DNA of 64,000 nt from Candidatus Rifleibacteriota bacterium (GTDB taxonomy: Bacteria; Muiribacteriota; Ozemobacteria; Ozemobacterales; Ozemobacteraceae). The notes beneath the pieces are model-generated. The model saw only the letters and a list, made by a program, of their open reading frames with translations, had not been told where the DNA came from and did no database searches. Location: the NCBI GenBank assembly GCA_015233155.1, contig JADFYG010000030.1:1-64000 (forward strand). Reading direction: 5' to 3'. Position 1 is the stretch's first letter, and the number at the start of each line of letters is the position of its first letter. The position numbers and the translations under genes were made by a program. Below, in pieces: positions 24,918-34,089 of this stretch.

Positions 24918-26033
24918 ATGACGCGCATCCTTATTATCGAAGATGACATAGAGATCCGCGAATCCATCGCCGATCTTTTGTTCATGAACGGATATGAAAC
25001 CTCCACGGCGCCATGTGGTCGCACCGGCATAGAAAAGGCATTCGCTGATAGTCATGACCTCATCATCAGTGACATCATGATGCCGGATGTCGACGGCTTC
25101 GCCGTTTATCAAGCCCTGCGCGCAGACCCGCGAACGGCCGTTGTTCCTTTCATCTTCCTGACTGCACGCACCGATCGAACGGATGTTCGTCGCAGCATGG
25201 GAATGGGCGCTGACGACTATATCACCAAGCCCTTCGAACAAAAGGAGTTGCTTGATTCGATAAAAGCTCGGCTGGAGCGCCGGCAAATCGCTGTATCAGC
25301 CATGGATGAACTTAGGAACAGTCTTTCCAGATCACTGTCGCATGAATTCAGAACTCCTCTGAACGGAATTCTCGGCTTCTGCAACATCATCCTCGAATCG
25401 ATTCGCGACAAACAACCGGTGAATACAAAAGATTTGGCAAACCACATCGGCTTTATCAGAGAGTCAGGAGAGCGTCTGTTTACTCTGGTCCGAAAATATG
25501 AGCTCTTCACCGGTATAAGAATTCATACTGCTGACCCCCAAATCCTGGCTGGATGGCGCAAAAGTATTGCAATCAGATGGAAGGATGAGCTCGAAACCGA
25601 TCTGATCAAGATTGCACAACAATTTAGATGCGTTCCCGATCTTGAATCGATAACATCTCTCCCTAATGTCCCCTTGAAAATTCCGGAAAACCTGCTTAGA
25701 TGTGCCCTCAGCGAGCTCATGGACAATGCCTATAAATTTTCCTCCCGGGAAACACCGGTCACCATCACCGGAGTCATAGAAGCCTCAAATTACATTTTCA
25801 CGATTCAGGACCATGGATGCGGCATGACACCGCACCAGATCGCAAAAATAGACTCTTACATCCAGTTCGATCGCCAGGCGAAGGAACAACAGGGCCTTGG
25901 TCTTGGCCTCGCCATAGTTAAGCTGATTGCCAAAGTCACTGACTGTCGTTTTGTTATCGAAAGTGAAAAATCTCGCGGAACCACGGTTAAACTGATTGTT
26001 CCCATCGCCAAAAATTCGACGACACAACAGTAG
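24918..26033 (+). CDS. response regulator-histidine kinase hybrid (REC-HisKA-HATPase)
   Basis: 371 residues. The N-terminal receiver domain has acidic pocket E-D-D, phospho-acceptor Asp in I-S-D-I-M-M-P-D and K in Y-I-T-K-P-F. A HisKA domain (S-H-E-F-R-T-P-L-N) and an HATPase domain (D-H-G-C-G-M-T, G-L-G-L-G-L-A-I-V) follow. A receiver placed ahead of the kinase suggests a relay from the preceding PAS kinase to this protein. There is no DNA-binding output domain. AGGAGG lies eight bases before the ATG. A perfect terminator follows. Confidence 0.9.
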   Translation: MTRILIIEDDIEIRESIADLLFMNGYETSTAPCGRTGIEKAFADSHDLIISDIMMPDVDGFAVYQALRADPRTAVVPFIFLTARTDRTDVRRSMGMGADDYITKPFEQKELLDSIKARLERRQIAVSAMDELRNSLSRSLSHEFRTPLNGILGFCNIILESIRDKQPVNTKDLANHIGFIRESGERLFTLVRKYELFTGIRIHTADPQILAGWRKSIAIRWKDELETDLIKIAQQFRCVPDLESITSLPNVPLKIPENLLRCALSELMDNAYKFSSRETPVTITGVIEASNYIFTIQDHGCGMTPHQIAKIDSYIQFDRQAKEQQGLGLGLAIVKLIAKVTDCRFVIESEKSRGTTVKLIVPIAKNSTTQQ

Positions 26034-26050
26034 ACATCGCGAGGATCGAT

Positions 26051-26094
26051 ACAAAAAAGCAGGGGCGCGGCATGCCGCGCCCCTGCTTTTTTGT
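26051..26094. terminator. bidirectional intrinsic terminator
   Basis: A perfect 44-base palindrome with GC-rich arms (GCAGGGGCGCGG) flanked by A6 and T6 runs. It lies between the convergent kinase and secreted-protein genes and can stop transcription from both sides. Confidence 0.95.
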
Positions 26095-26102
26095 AATTAC
26101 AA

Positions 26103-28046
26103 TTATTTCGAACTATCCTGACGCTCTACCATGGCCTGATAGATCTGGAATTTTACCAGATATTGATCATATGCCTGGCGCAGTTTAACCTGATCGTCTG
26201 TTGCCGCAGCATCAGTGTAAGCCTTCAGAGCCGCCTGATATTCATTGGAAGCCTGAATGAGAGTCATGCCGGCAGGAATGGCAACCGCCGGAGTAAGGTC
26301 TGTGGGGGCATTAATTGATCCCGAAGCATTAGCAGCCGGTGTGTCGAGAACCGCCAGAGGATCGACAACCGGTGCCCCCTTATCCGCAGGCTTCACAGGC
26401 ATGATTGCACCACTCTTCTGAGCGTATTCAACCAGCTTTTTATCCAGTTTAGAATCTGTCTTCCCGGCGGCACTCGTAAACGCCGGCGAACGAACCGTCA
26501 TCAACAATACACGGGCATTAGTCGACATTTCCAGTTTCTCGGCCCGAAGCTTTGCAAGCTGCATGCGCAGTGCAGGGACCAGCGAACCTTTGGCAGCTGC
26601 CTGCGAAACGGCTTTTTCCTTCGAAGTTATCATTCGGTTCAAATCGTCAATATTACGACTGGCTGCATCAACAATTTTAGTTACACAATCCTGAATCTTC
26701 TCAGGTTTGGCCGAAGTGAGATCGACATAGGCATCTTCACAGCGCCTGATGTCCGTGCGAGCCTTCATGCTGGTAAACATCAGCGAGAGTTTGGTGGGAA
26801 TCGAGAAGAAAGAGGTGGCCGCCAATTCTTCATTTACATTTTGTTCAAATCTGCGTCCAATGCGGGCTTGCTGATCAGCAACAAAGCGAAGGCGTCGCAC
26901 GACCGGAGTCTGGCGAGTACTCATGATGCCGCGAGCGACATATCCTGCCATAATCGAGAACGCATGCATCTGGTCCGCTTCTGTTTCAAGAGCGACCCGA
27001 AGAACTACATTATTGCCCTCAACGGTGATCTTCGGATTCTGCAAAGCAGTCACTGAACTCTTCAGGGCAGGTTTTTTCATTTCAGCTACAAGATGCTTCA
27101 CGGCGCTTGCCTTAACGGCTTGTGCGATATCAGCCGAATCAAACTGCAACGTCAAGCTCAGTATCTTGGAATCGACTGATATCCCAAGAGCTCGTTCGAC
27201 GTGGAACGTCACTTTCACCATGTGGCCAACATCGTTCTTTACGCCGGCAACCTTCTTATCTACAACGATGTTACGAATGGTAGCGGAAAACCGGCGAACT
27301 CCGCGGCGATTATCCATGTTCCCGCCGCGATACCTGGCATATGAATCGCCGATCTGCGCCAGGATGCGGCTACGTTCTTCGGGAGTGGGTTCGAAGGCAT
27401 ATGTGACCTTCGAAGATCGGTCAGCCTCTGCCTTCATCGGGATCTTGCCGGTCAGTACATCGACTACGTTCTGCGTGAAAACCAGATCCCCCTTCTTGTG
27501 CGAAGAAAAAACGACTGTATCGCCAAGATCGATGATGTGCAGCTCGCGATCGCGCAACGGCATTACAAAACAATGTGTGGGGAAGCCGCAAACGAGTTGT
27601 CCGGCTTGTCCGATGCCGAGTTCTTTCTGACGTTCGTCGGCGATATGCTCGTTTACATGTTCGGCATAATGACGCGAGATCAAATCAAGGACAGCTGCCT
27701 TATCGAAAGTTCCGCGCAGAACCAGAACACCCTCATTGGCCGGATCGGTAGCCGGAACAGCCATGGCCGCCTTAACTGTAGCTCCGGTGCCGCCAGCATT
27801 CGGAGCGCCATGACTGCGTATTATCTCCCAGAAATTAGCCACATCACGATCGGAAACAACCTTGTCATTGACCAGGCGCCCCTTCGTATACTGTATAAGT
27901 GAATCAAGATCAGTGAACGTCAGCTCGCTGGGATCGTTCACGACAAACATCACGGCGGAAGCGAATACACTGGACGTGATCATCATGGTTACAACAACAG
28001 ACAGAAGCGCAAAAACCGGGACTAAACGTCGATGATTTCCTGACAT
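26103..28046 (-). CDS. secreted protein, paralogue of the gene at 45577
   Basis: 647 residues. A signal peptide ends near A-S-A. A domain then starts V-M-F-V-V-N-D-P-S-E-L-T-F-T-D-L and continues through V-L-V-L-R-G-T-F-D-K, V-M-P-L-R-D-R-E-L and S-I-M-A-G-Y-V-A-R-G. These motifs recur in the same order in the gene at 45577. About 250 extra C-terminal residues contain a coiled coil (residues ~430-480) and a low-complexity linker. GGGAGG precedes the ATG at 28046; an upstream in-frame Met has no site. The family is unknown to me; an envelope or extracellular location is inferred from the signal peptide. Confidence 0.7.
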   Translation of the reverse strand: MSGNHRRLVPVFALLSVVVTMMITSSVFASAVMFVVNDPSELTFTDLDSLIQYTKGRLVNDKVVSDRDVANFWEIIRSHGAPNAGGTGATVKAAMAVPATDPANEGVLVLRGTFDKAAVLDLISRHYAEHVNEHIADERQKELGIGQAGQLVCGFPTHCFVMPLRDRELHIIDLGDTVVFSSHKKGDLVFTQNVVDVLTGKIPMKAEADRSSKVTYAFEPTPEERSRILAQIGDSYARYRGGNMDNRRGVRRFSATIRNIVVDKKVAGVKNDVGHMVKVTFHVERALGISVDSKILSLTLQFDSADIAQAVKASAVKHLVAEMKKPALKSSVTALQNPKITVEGNNVVLRVALETEADQMHAFSIMAGYVARGIMSTRQTPVVRRLRFVADQQARIGRRFEQNVNEELAATSFFSIPTKLSLMFTSMKARTDIRRCEDAYVDLTSAKPEKIQDCVTKIVDAASRNIDDLNRMITSKEKAVSQAAAKGSLVPALRMQLAKLRAEKLEMSTNARVLLMTVRSPAFTSAAGKTDSKLDKKLVEYAQKSGAIMPVKPADKGAPVVDPLAVLDTPAANASGSINAPTDLTPAVAIPAGMTLIQASNEYQAALKAYTDAAATDDQVKLRQAYDQYLVKFQIYQAMVERQDSSK

Positions 28047-28185
28047 ACGACCTCCCTTTATTGAAAAAATCACCTGCATATCTGAATGAAACGAGAAGTA
28101 TCAGACGTATAAATTAATATGATGCTACCAAATTAGTGAAATTATATCAGATTATTACACAAGTAGGTATCAGCATAAGGCGAAA

Positions 28186-29805
28186 CTAGTTACTATTGCG
28201 TACCACACGTAAACCGAATCCATCGAGGACACCATTCCCGTTTCCGGTGGCCGTCGGATCGTATGAGTGTCGATTTACCCCATAACCGCTTATGATATAC
28301 ATACCCCAAGTGGCATAACGGTAGGAATTATTGGGTTGAACACGCTGAGTGCCAGTGGCCGGTCCGGTCGGGTCAGTCAACCCCATTGCGGGGAAGTCAT
28401 CCTGATACCAATCGTTACACCATTCAGAAGCATTTCCAGCCATATCATACAACCCCCACGCGTTCGGCAGCTTCGTGGCAACTTCATGCGTCGTCCAGTT
28501 GGCGTTCGGATCACACCAGGCATACAGGGAAGGATCGTCACTTCCCCAGTAGCCATCGGTGACTGTTCCGGCGCGATATGCATACTCCCATTCGACTTCA
28601 GTCGGCAGCCGATACCCATTGAATGTCGGATAGCATGTAGTATCGGTGCCAACGCGCGTGTAGCAGCGCTGTAGCCCCTGTTGGTCGCTGAGAGCATTGC
28701 AGAAGTCAACAGAGTCATTCCAGCTCAAACATTCGACTGGCAGATTGCCCGACGTTCTGAAGTGCGAGGGATCCGAGACGTACAATGCACGATACTGATC
28801 CCGGGTGACCTCGGTCATGCCCATAAGAAGAGGCTTGGAAATTGTTATGAGGTATTTTTCCGACGTGGAATGGGTCAGTGCACGACGGAACGTCCCAGCC
28901 GGCAGCGATACGAAGGACATCTTTACACCGCCCGGAAGAGTAATCTCGACGAGTCCCGTGACAACTCCCGTAACGTTTTCCCCGGGAAACCTCACCGGCG
29001 CGGTCGCCACCTGTGTGCTGATCTCACGCCCGCGGTTGTAAACCAGCGTAGCGTCAGTCACACGTCCGCACTGAATCCAGGCCATGGTCAGCGCAATATC
29101 TGCCGACGTGACCAAACCATCACCATCAAGGTCCTCGCCTATCGTCGCCGGCAGTGTCGCTAATGTTCCCACCTGAGCCGGGAATAGTTCAAGTCCGCGC
29201 GAGCGAATGACTGCCACATCGGAGGCGCGGCTTGTCTGTATCCATGCCATGACCATGGCCAGATCGCTCGTGTTGATCTGCTGGTCGCCGTTGATATCGA
29301 AACGTTTGCGGAATCCGACGAACCCGGCCCTGACATCCGTCGTGACAGTCTTCTGAGCATTCGCATCGACGACTTCGACGATTGCTCCTTCCGGCAATGG
29401 AACTGAGAAGCGCAATGCATTGAACGGCGCGACGCTGAACAGATCCATGCCGCTGTAGGCAAGCGTCAGCGGTGCTCCGGGGATGCCGGCTTTCGTGAAT
29501 TTTTTTTCAGTTCCCGACGCGGCAGGAACGGTAACATCCGCGCGGAACCCCTCGGGGACATTTGCAACACGAACGAGCATTGCGATGGAATCGAGCCCCG
29601 CGTAGGTCTTGTCAAACTCGACGCGATCGCCGATGACTTTCGCACCCGCACTCGTTTGGGAGACGGTGGCGACTGTACCCGTTTCGCCGCCGTTTCCTGA
29701 GCAGCCGGTTAAATAAAGTGCCAGACCTGTCGCCATCAGGGCAAAGAAGGTGATCATCAGTGAATTGTAATAGGTGTCGCGGTGGAATAAGGTGTTCTTA
29801 CTCAT
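28186..29805 (-). CDS. lipoprotein with dockerin-like repeats and FGE/SUMF1-type domain
   Basis: 539 residues. The lipobox is L-T-G-C near residue 35. A beta-rich domain follows, then two dockerin-like calcium loops (D-I-N-G-D-Q-Q-I-N-T-S-D and D-L-D-G-D-G-L-V-T-S-A-D). The C-terminal half is a formylglycine-generating-enzyme-like domain: R-L-P-T-E-V-E-W-E-Y-A, then W-G-L-Y-D-M-A-G-N-A-S-E-W and G-L-R-V-V-R. Most such domains outside true sulfatase activators are binding or structural modules. The start at 29805 follows AAAGGA. It is likely co-transcribed with the Fn3 lipoprotein upstream, suggesting a surface assembly. Confidence 0.8.
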   Translation of the reverse strand: MSKNTLFHRDTYYNSLMITFFALMATGLALYLTGCSGNGGETGTVATVSQTSAGAKVIGDRVEFDKTYAGLDSIAMLVRVANVPEGFRADVTVPAASGTEKKFTKAGIPGAPLTLAYSGMDLFSVAPFNALRFSVPLPEGAIVEVVDANAQKTVTTDVRAGFVGFRKRFDINGDQQINTSDLAMVMAWIQTSRASDVAVIRSRGLELFPAQVGTLATLPATIGEDLDGDGLVTSADIALTMAWIQCGRVTDATLVYNRGREISTQVATAPVRFPGENVTGVVTGLVEITLPGGVKMSFVSLPAGTFRRALTHSTSEKYLITISKPLLMGMTEVTRDQYRALYVSDPSHFRTSGNLPVECLSWNDSVDFCNALSDQQGLQRCYTRVGTDTTCYPTFNGYRLPTEVEWEYAYRAGTVTDGYWGSDDPSLYAWCDPNANWTTHEVATKLPNAWGLYDMAGNASEWCNDWYQDDFPAMGLTDPTGPATGTQRVQPNNSYRYATWGMYIISGYGVNRHSYDPTATGNGNGVLDGFGLRVVRNSN

Positions 29806-29906
29806 GATTCCAAATCCTTTCGTGGTGTTTGTGATCGACGCCGGGTCAAACCCGGGGACAGTATATTCAGATGTTGAGGGAATGCCGGAATGACGTGATT
29901 GCATCT

Positions 29907-31862
29907 TCATGGAACCGTCATCGCGGCGAGCGTCTTCTGGAATTCAGGGTCATACACTGTAACAGTGGCTCCCGAGGGAAGCGCCGTTGTAAATGCAAGC
30001 GAGTTGAACGCCCGGATCGTCCTTAACGACAAATCGCTGACGCCAAGCAGCAATTGCTGGAAATTCGGGAAAGACAATGCTGCGCTCCTCGACATCAGCA
30101 CGCCCTCGCCCGTGCGATCATCAGTCAGTATCGTGCTTGTAACGAAGTCACTAGCGACATTAGTGATGATGATCTGAACGTTCTGATTCGCGCCGATGAT
30201 TGTCGCGCCGACACTGACCACCATACGCATACTCGGAACAGTGACTGTCAAGAGGCTCAACTGCCGGTCAGCATCAAATACCTCTAATTGTGCGCCTAAA
30301 GGCAGCGCCGTCGAAAAAGTGATCGTCGCCAAGTCATCAAAACTGCGAAGCGTCATATCGCCAGTTGTCAGCACCAGTCTCTGAAAAGACGGAAAGGACA
30401 GCGTCGCACTTTTTGCAAGAGTCACTTCTTCGCGCGTCCTCTTGTCAGTGAAGACAGCCGTCGTCGAAAAACTCGATGATACATTGGTCAAGCGAATCTG
30501 AACATTCTGGTTCAGACCGGTCAGGGTAGTGCCAAGGGCCATCGCAGAACCCGTCCCACCGGGAACTGTTGCCGAGGCAAGAACGGACTGAGAGTCTGGA
30601 TCCCAGAGATCGATGCACGCGCCCGCAGGCGGCGCGGTCGAGAACGTCAGTGAGCTGAACGCCGCCACGCCTCGTATAGTTGTATCGGCCGCTGCAAGCG
30701 TAACCTTGCGGACATTCGGATAAGACTGGGCCGGGCTGAGCACCAGCGGAAAAGACGCACCAGTAAAGGCATCGACCAGGTTCGTAGTCGTCGTGAAGTA
30801 CTGCGGAACATTTCTGAAGATGACTTGCAGGTTCTGCGAGCAATTCGTAACCGTCGTTCCAAATGAGATCGTCGCCCCGGTTCCGGTGGCCGGGACGCTG
30901 ACAACCTGCATCGATTCGACCGACTCTCCAAGCGAACCGACCGAAGTGACAACGTAATAATAAGGGATCCCGTTGGTGCGACCGGTGTGGTCAAACGGAC
31001 TGGATACTCCGATCAGCGGAGCTCCCGACGATCTGGTCACACCTGATTGGGTCGACCAGTAGATGTTATATGACATCGCTCCGGTGGCGACATCCCATGT
31101 AAGAGTGTTTTTTCCATTTCCTGCCAGACACTTGACATTAACCGGGGCTGAGGCATTCATACGACCCTGCCAGTTGGCCAGAACGGTGTCATAAGCGCCA
31201 GAGGCCAATGTATCAAGTCCGAGAAGGGCTGTTCCAATCTTAGCGGCCAGACCATCCGTCGCCCTGGCAAAAAGAGTCGAAGAGGCTACCAACCGAATGA
31301 TTACAGTGGCCAAAACATCCTCTCTTCCTTGTTTCCCTGTGGGGCCCACGAAAATCGTATTCGTTGCGTTCGAAATCAGATCGGCCGCCCCATGGAAGTC
31401 TGAGAAAGAGCTTATATTGCCGCCAGCGATATGAATATCACCAACGCAGGTCCGCGCCGGAATTGCGGAAAACGTGGCCGCTGCTGTTCCAGATGCATCG
31501 GCAAGCACGGTTTTCACCATGGTCGTGGTCGGATTGGTTGCAACCCCGACATTGACAAGGATGAGTTTGAACGTGACCAAAGGCGTGCCGCTTCCCGTAT
31601 CAGCAAGGATATTCTCTAACTGTCCGGGATGGAGCCCCTGGTTGGATTTCGCGGAAATCATGGCACCAGCCTTCGTTTGAGACGGAAGAACGATCTGAAA
31701 ACTTACAGATGTGGCCGACTCCGGAGAAAACCCTGTCCCTGCGGCAGGACCTCCATTTGCAGCAACCGGATTTTGAGACGACGAATATTGACACCCTGTC
31801 TGACACCATAAAATCAACATGAGCATGACCAGCAAGCCCCTGTACCAGGAAAAATATCTCAT
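29907..31862 (-). CDS. Fn3 lipoprotein with three tandem beta-repeats
   Basis: 651 residues. The signal peptide has a Q-T-G-C lipobox. A region of about 200 residues is followed by one fibronectin type III domain (residues ~255-340, with S-Y-N-I-Y-W and P-Y-Y-Y-V-V-T-S). Three tandem units of about 100 residues come next, each with N-x-Q-I/V-x-x-x-x-N-V, a F-T-D-x-R/A-T-x-E stretch, an S-F/Y-P-x-x-Q/R core and L-A/T-F-S-T-A-L-P-x-G-A. It is a surface adhesin or scaffold by architecture. GGGAGGT supports the ATG at 31862. It is followed by the dockerin/FGE lipoprotein on the same strand. Confidence 0.8.
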   Translation of the reverse strand: MRYFSWYRGLLVMLMLILWCQTGCQYSSSQNPVAANGGPAAGTGFSPESATSVSFQIVLPSQTKAGAMISAKSNQGLHPGQLENILADTGSGTPLVTFKLILVNVGVATNPTTTMVKTVLADASGTAAATFSAIPARTCVGDIHIAGGNISSFSDFHGAADLISNATNTIFVGPTGKQGREDVLATVIIRLVASSTLFARATDGLAAKIGTALLGLDTLASGAYDTVLANWQGRMNASAPVNVKCLAGNGKNTLTWDVATGAMSYNIYWSTQSGVTRSSGAPLIGVSSPFDHTGRTNGIPYYYVVTSVGSLGESVESMQVVSVPATGTGATISFGTTVTNCSQNLQVIFRNVPQYFTTTTNLVDAFTGASFPLVLSPAQSYPNVRKVTLAAADTTIRGVAAFSSLTFSTAPPAGACIDLWDPDSQSVLASATVPGGTGSAMALGTTLTGLNQNVQIRLTNVSSSFSTTAVFTDKRTREEVTLAKSATLSFPSFQRLVLTTGDMTLRSFDDLATITFSTALPLGAQLEVFDADRQLSLLTVTVPSMRMVVSVGATIIGANQNVQIIITNVASDFVTSTILTDDRTGEGVLMSRSAALSFPNFQQLLLGVSDLSLRTIRAFNSLAFTTALPSGATVTVYDPEFQKTLAAMTVP

Positions 31863-31914
31863 GCCTACCTCCCTGCGATCGTAATGATTAATTCCCTCTT
31901 CTAACAAAAAACTT

Positions 31915-32451
31915 CTATCTATAGACGCGATCTTCTATGCGAAGACTGACAAGCACCGCATTTCCGGCATCATCTACCTTCACTTCGACACGAGCTTTGT
32001 CCCGATTTTTCTGGAGATCATCGTTGATCTCTTTTCTACGACCTTCCGGGATGTAAAAATCTTCTATCCCAAATGTGACTCTTCTCCATTGTCGAAAATT
32101 TCCATGTAGAAAGACCTGATTCTCCGAAAGTTTTCCCGGGGGGTAGCCTTCCGCGGAAACAGCTTCCCAAAGGCCATTTTTATGTTCCTCGACCGTCACA
32201 TAGACGTCTCTGAAATGCTCCTGATCAAGTCGGGCCGCATCGGAAGATATTTTATCCAGACGCTGAATATCATACGAAAGCGTAACGTAATATCCACTCA
32301 TTATGCTGTATGGATCGACAGGCGCGACCTGTAGAAAGATCGTCCGGCCGAAATACAGGGATTTCATCTTCTGTGCGGGCACGGCAATCAAAATGAGAAG
32401 TTGAACAAGAACCGCGGCAATGAATGCTTTGCGCTGTATCTGCGGTGTCAT
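31915..32451 (-). CDS. GDYXXLXY-motif protein
   Basis: 178 residues. One N-terminal membrane helix is followed by a periplasmic domain with the family motif S-G-Y-Y-V-T-L-S-Y (usual form G-D-Y-x-x-L-x-Y), preceded by V-D-P-Y-S-I-M. Genes of this family nearly always pair with DUF2157 membrane proteins, as here: the two overlap by four bases. The molecular function is unknown in all cases I recall. Confidence 0.8.
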   Translation of the reverse strand: MTPQIQRKAFIAAVLVQLLILIAVPAQKMKSLYFGRTIFLQVAPVDPYSIMSGYYVTLSYDIQRLDKISSDAARLDQEHFRDVYVTVEEHKNGLWEAVSAEGYPPGKLSENQVFLHGNFRQWRRVTFGIEDFYIPEGRRKEINDDLQKNRDKARVEVKVDDAGNAVLVSLRIEDRVYR

Positions 32452-33917
32452 GAGCGTATCTCCCGCTTTTTTATATACGTCTCATAACTTGTTCCACCAT
32501 AAATCATCAGAACGCCGCAGGAAAGAAAAGCAATGGATTTAAAAAGTAATGATGTCTCGTATTCCAGAAACCTGGACACAATAAGTAAAAAGATCAACAA
32601 AGCACCAGACCAGAACCGCATGCGACTCGCTTCTTCCATGCCACTCCGGATCTCAGCCGCAGCCAAAAGAAGAGCGGCAATGTTGACAAGAATGACCGGA
32701 AACGTACCGTCATTCTGCATACAGCCGGAGATCCCTAGAAGCACAACGGCAATACACACAAATGAAGCAGCCGCATGTTGAAAAAGGCCTGAACCAGCAG
32801 TCTTCCCTTTTGGTGGTAAGGTTGAATCATCCTGCATTTCCTGGCCTGCACTCGGGTCTTTGTGCTCGCTTTCAGACGTATGAAGATCAGGGGAAGAAGG
32901 TCTTTCAATACTCATCTGTTTTCGGTGAAGATCGAATAGGAGTTTGACTGCGCCTGAAAAAGCCAGGATCACAAGAAAGAGCCATCCGATTCGGGTATCA
33001 TGATGCGAAGAATGTTTCCAAAAATCCTTGAACGCGAAAAACCACGCGCTTATCGCCATGGTCAGCCAGCCCAGTCTTCGGGTAAATGACCCATATGAGC
33101 GCCCCAACGAACTTTCGTGAAGCCACAATCCCACCGCCCACATGAAGAAACCGACGGCCAGAGGAGTCAATAATACCGACGCTGTGGTATTTCCCTGAAG
33201 CCCCGCAAAGAATGCCAGAAATAAAACTGTAAGCATGCTGAACGCGAAAAGCCAACCAGAGGCGGAAATAACCGCGAGCGGCAGAAAAACACCGCCAAAA
33301 GTAATCGGCATGACCACTGAGAGGAGCTCCGGGGTACCATCTCGCGGAAAACTCTCAAGAAAACCGAAATACCAAATTAATGATGTGAACAGAGAGAGTA
33401 AACCCATGGACCCGCTTTGCACCGCCCATGCCATCGCCATGGAGCCCAGTGCCCACGCACCAACTCCACGGTAGGTATCTCCCTGAATGTGAAAAATCTG
33501 AGCTAGAAGTCCGATGTTCGCACCGAAAATAAGGCAACCCGCAAGAATCAGTGCGCGACCAAATCGTTCCTGTCCGCGTTCCTGCCAGAGCCAGAAACCA
33601 GTTCCGTGAAAACCCAGTAGGGTAGCAAAAAGAAGTCCGACTTTTCCGGAGCTGGGGAGCACCTCCCAGTTGGCGGCGACGAAAGCCAGAACGCCTCCAC
33701 CTATGAGCAGACCACCGAAGCCGAGAATTACCCGGGAAAACAGTCTGGACGATTCCCCGGATACCTCTTTTAAACGGTATTCGCGGTCGATAGCCCTCGC
33801 CGATTCCGGTGGAATGAGGCCTCGTGCCTCCCATAGCGGAACCTCCCGGGCAAGAAGCCCGCGGAATGCATCGGCCTGATTCAGGGGATCCTGTGGAGAA
33901 ATAGGCGTTGCACACAT
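32448..33917 (-). CDS. DUF2157 multi-spanning membrane protein
   Basis: 489 residues. A cytoplasmic N-terminus with the DUF2157 signature (W-E-A-R-G-L-I) leads into about a dozen hydrophobic segments, for example I-L-G-F-G-G-L-L-I-G-G-G-V-L-A-F-V and L-L-A-A-A-E-I. A hydrophilic loop of about 60 residues lies near residue 330. GAGAGG precedes the ATG. It forms a two-gene operon with the GDYXXLXY gene and is divergent from the SPASM radical SAM gene. No transport or enzymatic role is established. Confidence 0.8.
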   Translation of the reverse strand: MCATPISPQDPLNQADAFRGLLAREVPLWEARGLIPPESARAIDREYRLKEVSGESSRLFSRVILGFGGLLIGGGVLAFVAANWEVLPSSGKVGLLFATLLGFHGTGFWLWQERGQERFGRALILAGCLIFGANIGLLAQIFHIQGDTYRGVGAWALGSMAMAWAVQSGSMGLLSLFTSLIWYFGFLESFPRDGTPELLSVVMPITFGGVFLPLAVISASGWLFAFSMLTVLFLAFFAGLQGNTTASVLLTPLAVGFFMWAVGLWLHESSLGRSYGSFTRRLGWLTMAISAWFFAFKDFWKHSSHHDTRIGWLFLVILAFSGAVKLLFDLHRKQMSIERPSSPDLHTSESEHKDPSAGQEMQDDSTLPPKGKTAGSGLFQHAAASFVCIAVVLLGISGCMQNDGTFPVILVNIAALLLAAAEIRSGMEEASRMRFWSGALLIFLLIVSRFLEYETSLLFKSIAFLSCGVLMIYGGTSYETYIKKREIRS

Positions 33918-34089
33918 GGCTGCACCTCTCTGCTCCTGTCATAAGCAGTATCTTTTATTTATGACATCTTACATGTCTTTCCGGATTGTCGCAAACAATA
34001 ATTAGTTGAGACAGTGGGTTGTGTGATGATGGCGCCCATGATAAAGTTGCTTGTGGACTATAACAGACGGCTCACCTGGAGGAAGATTC

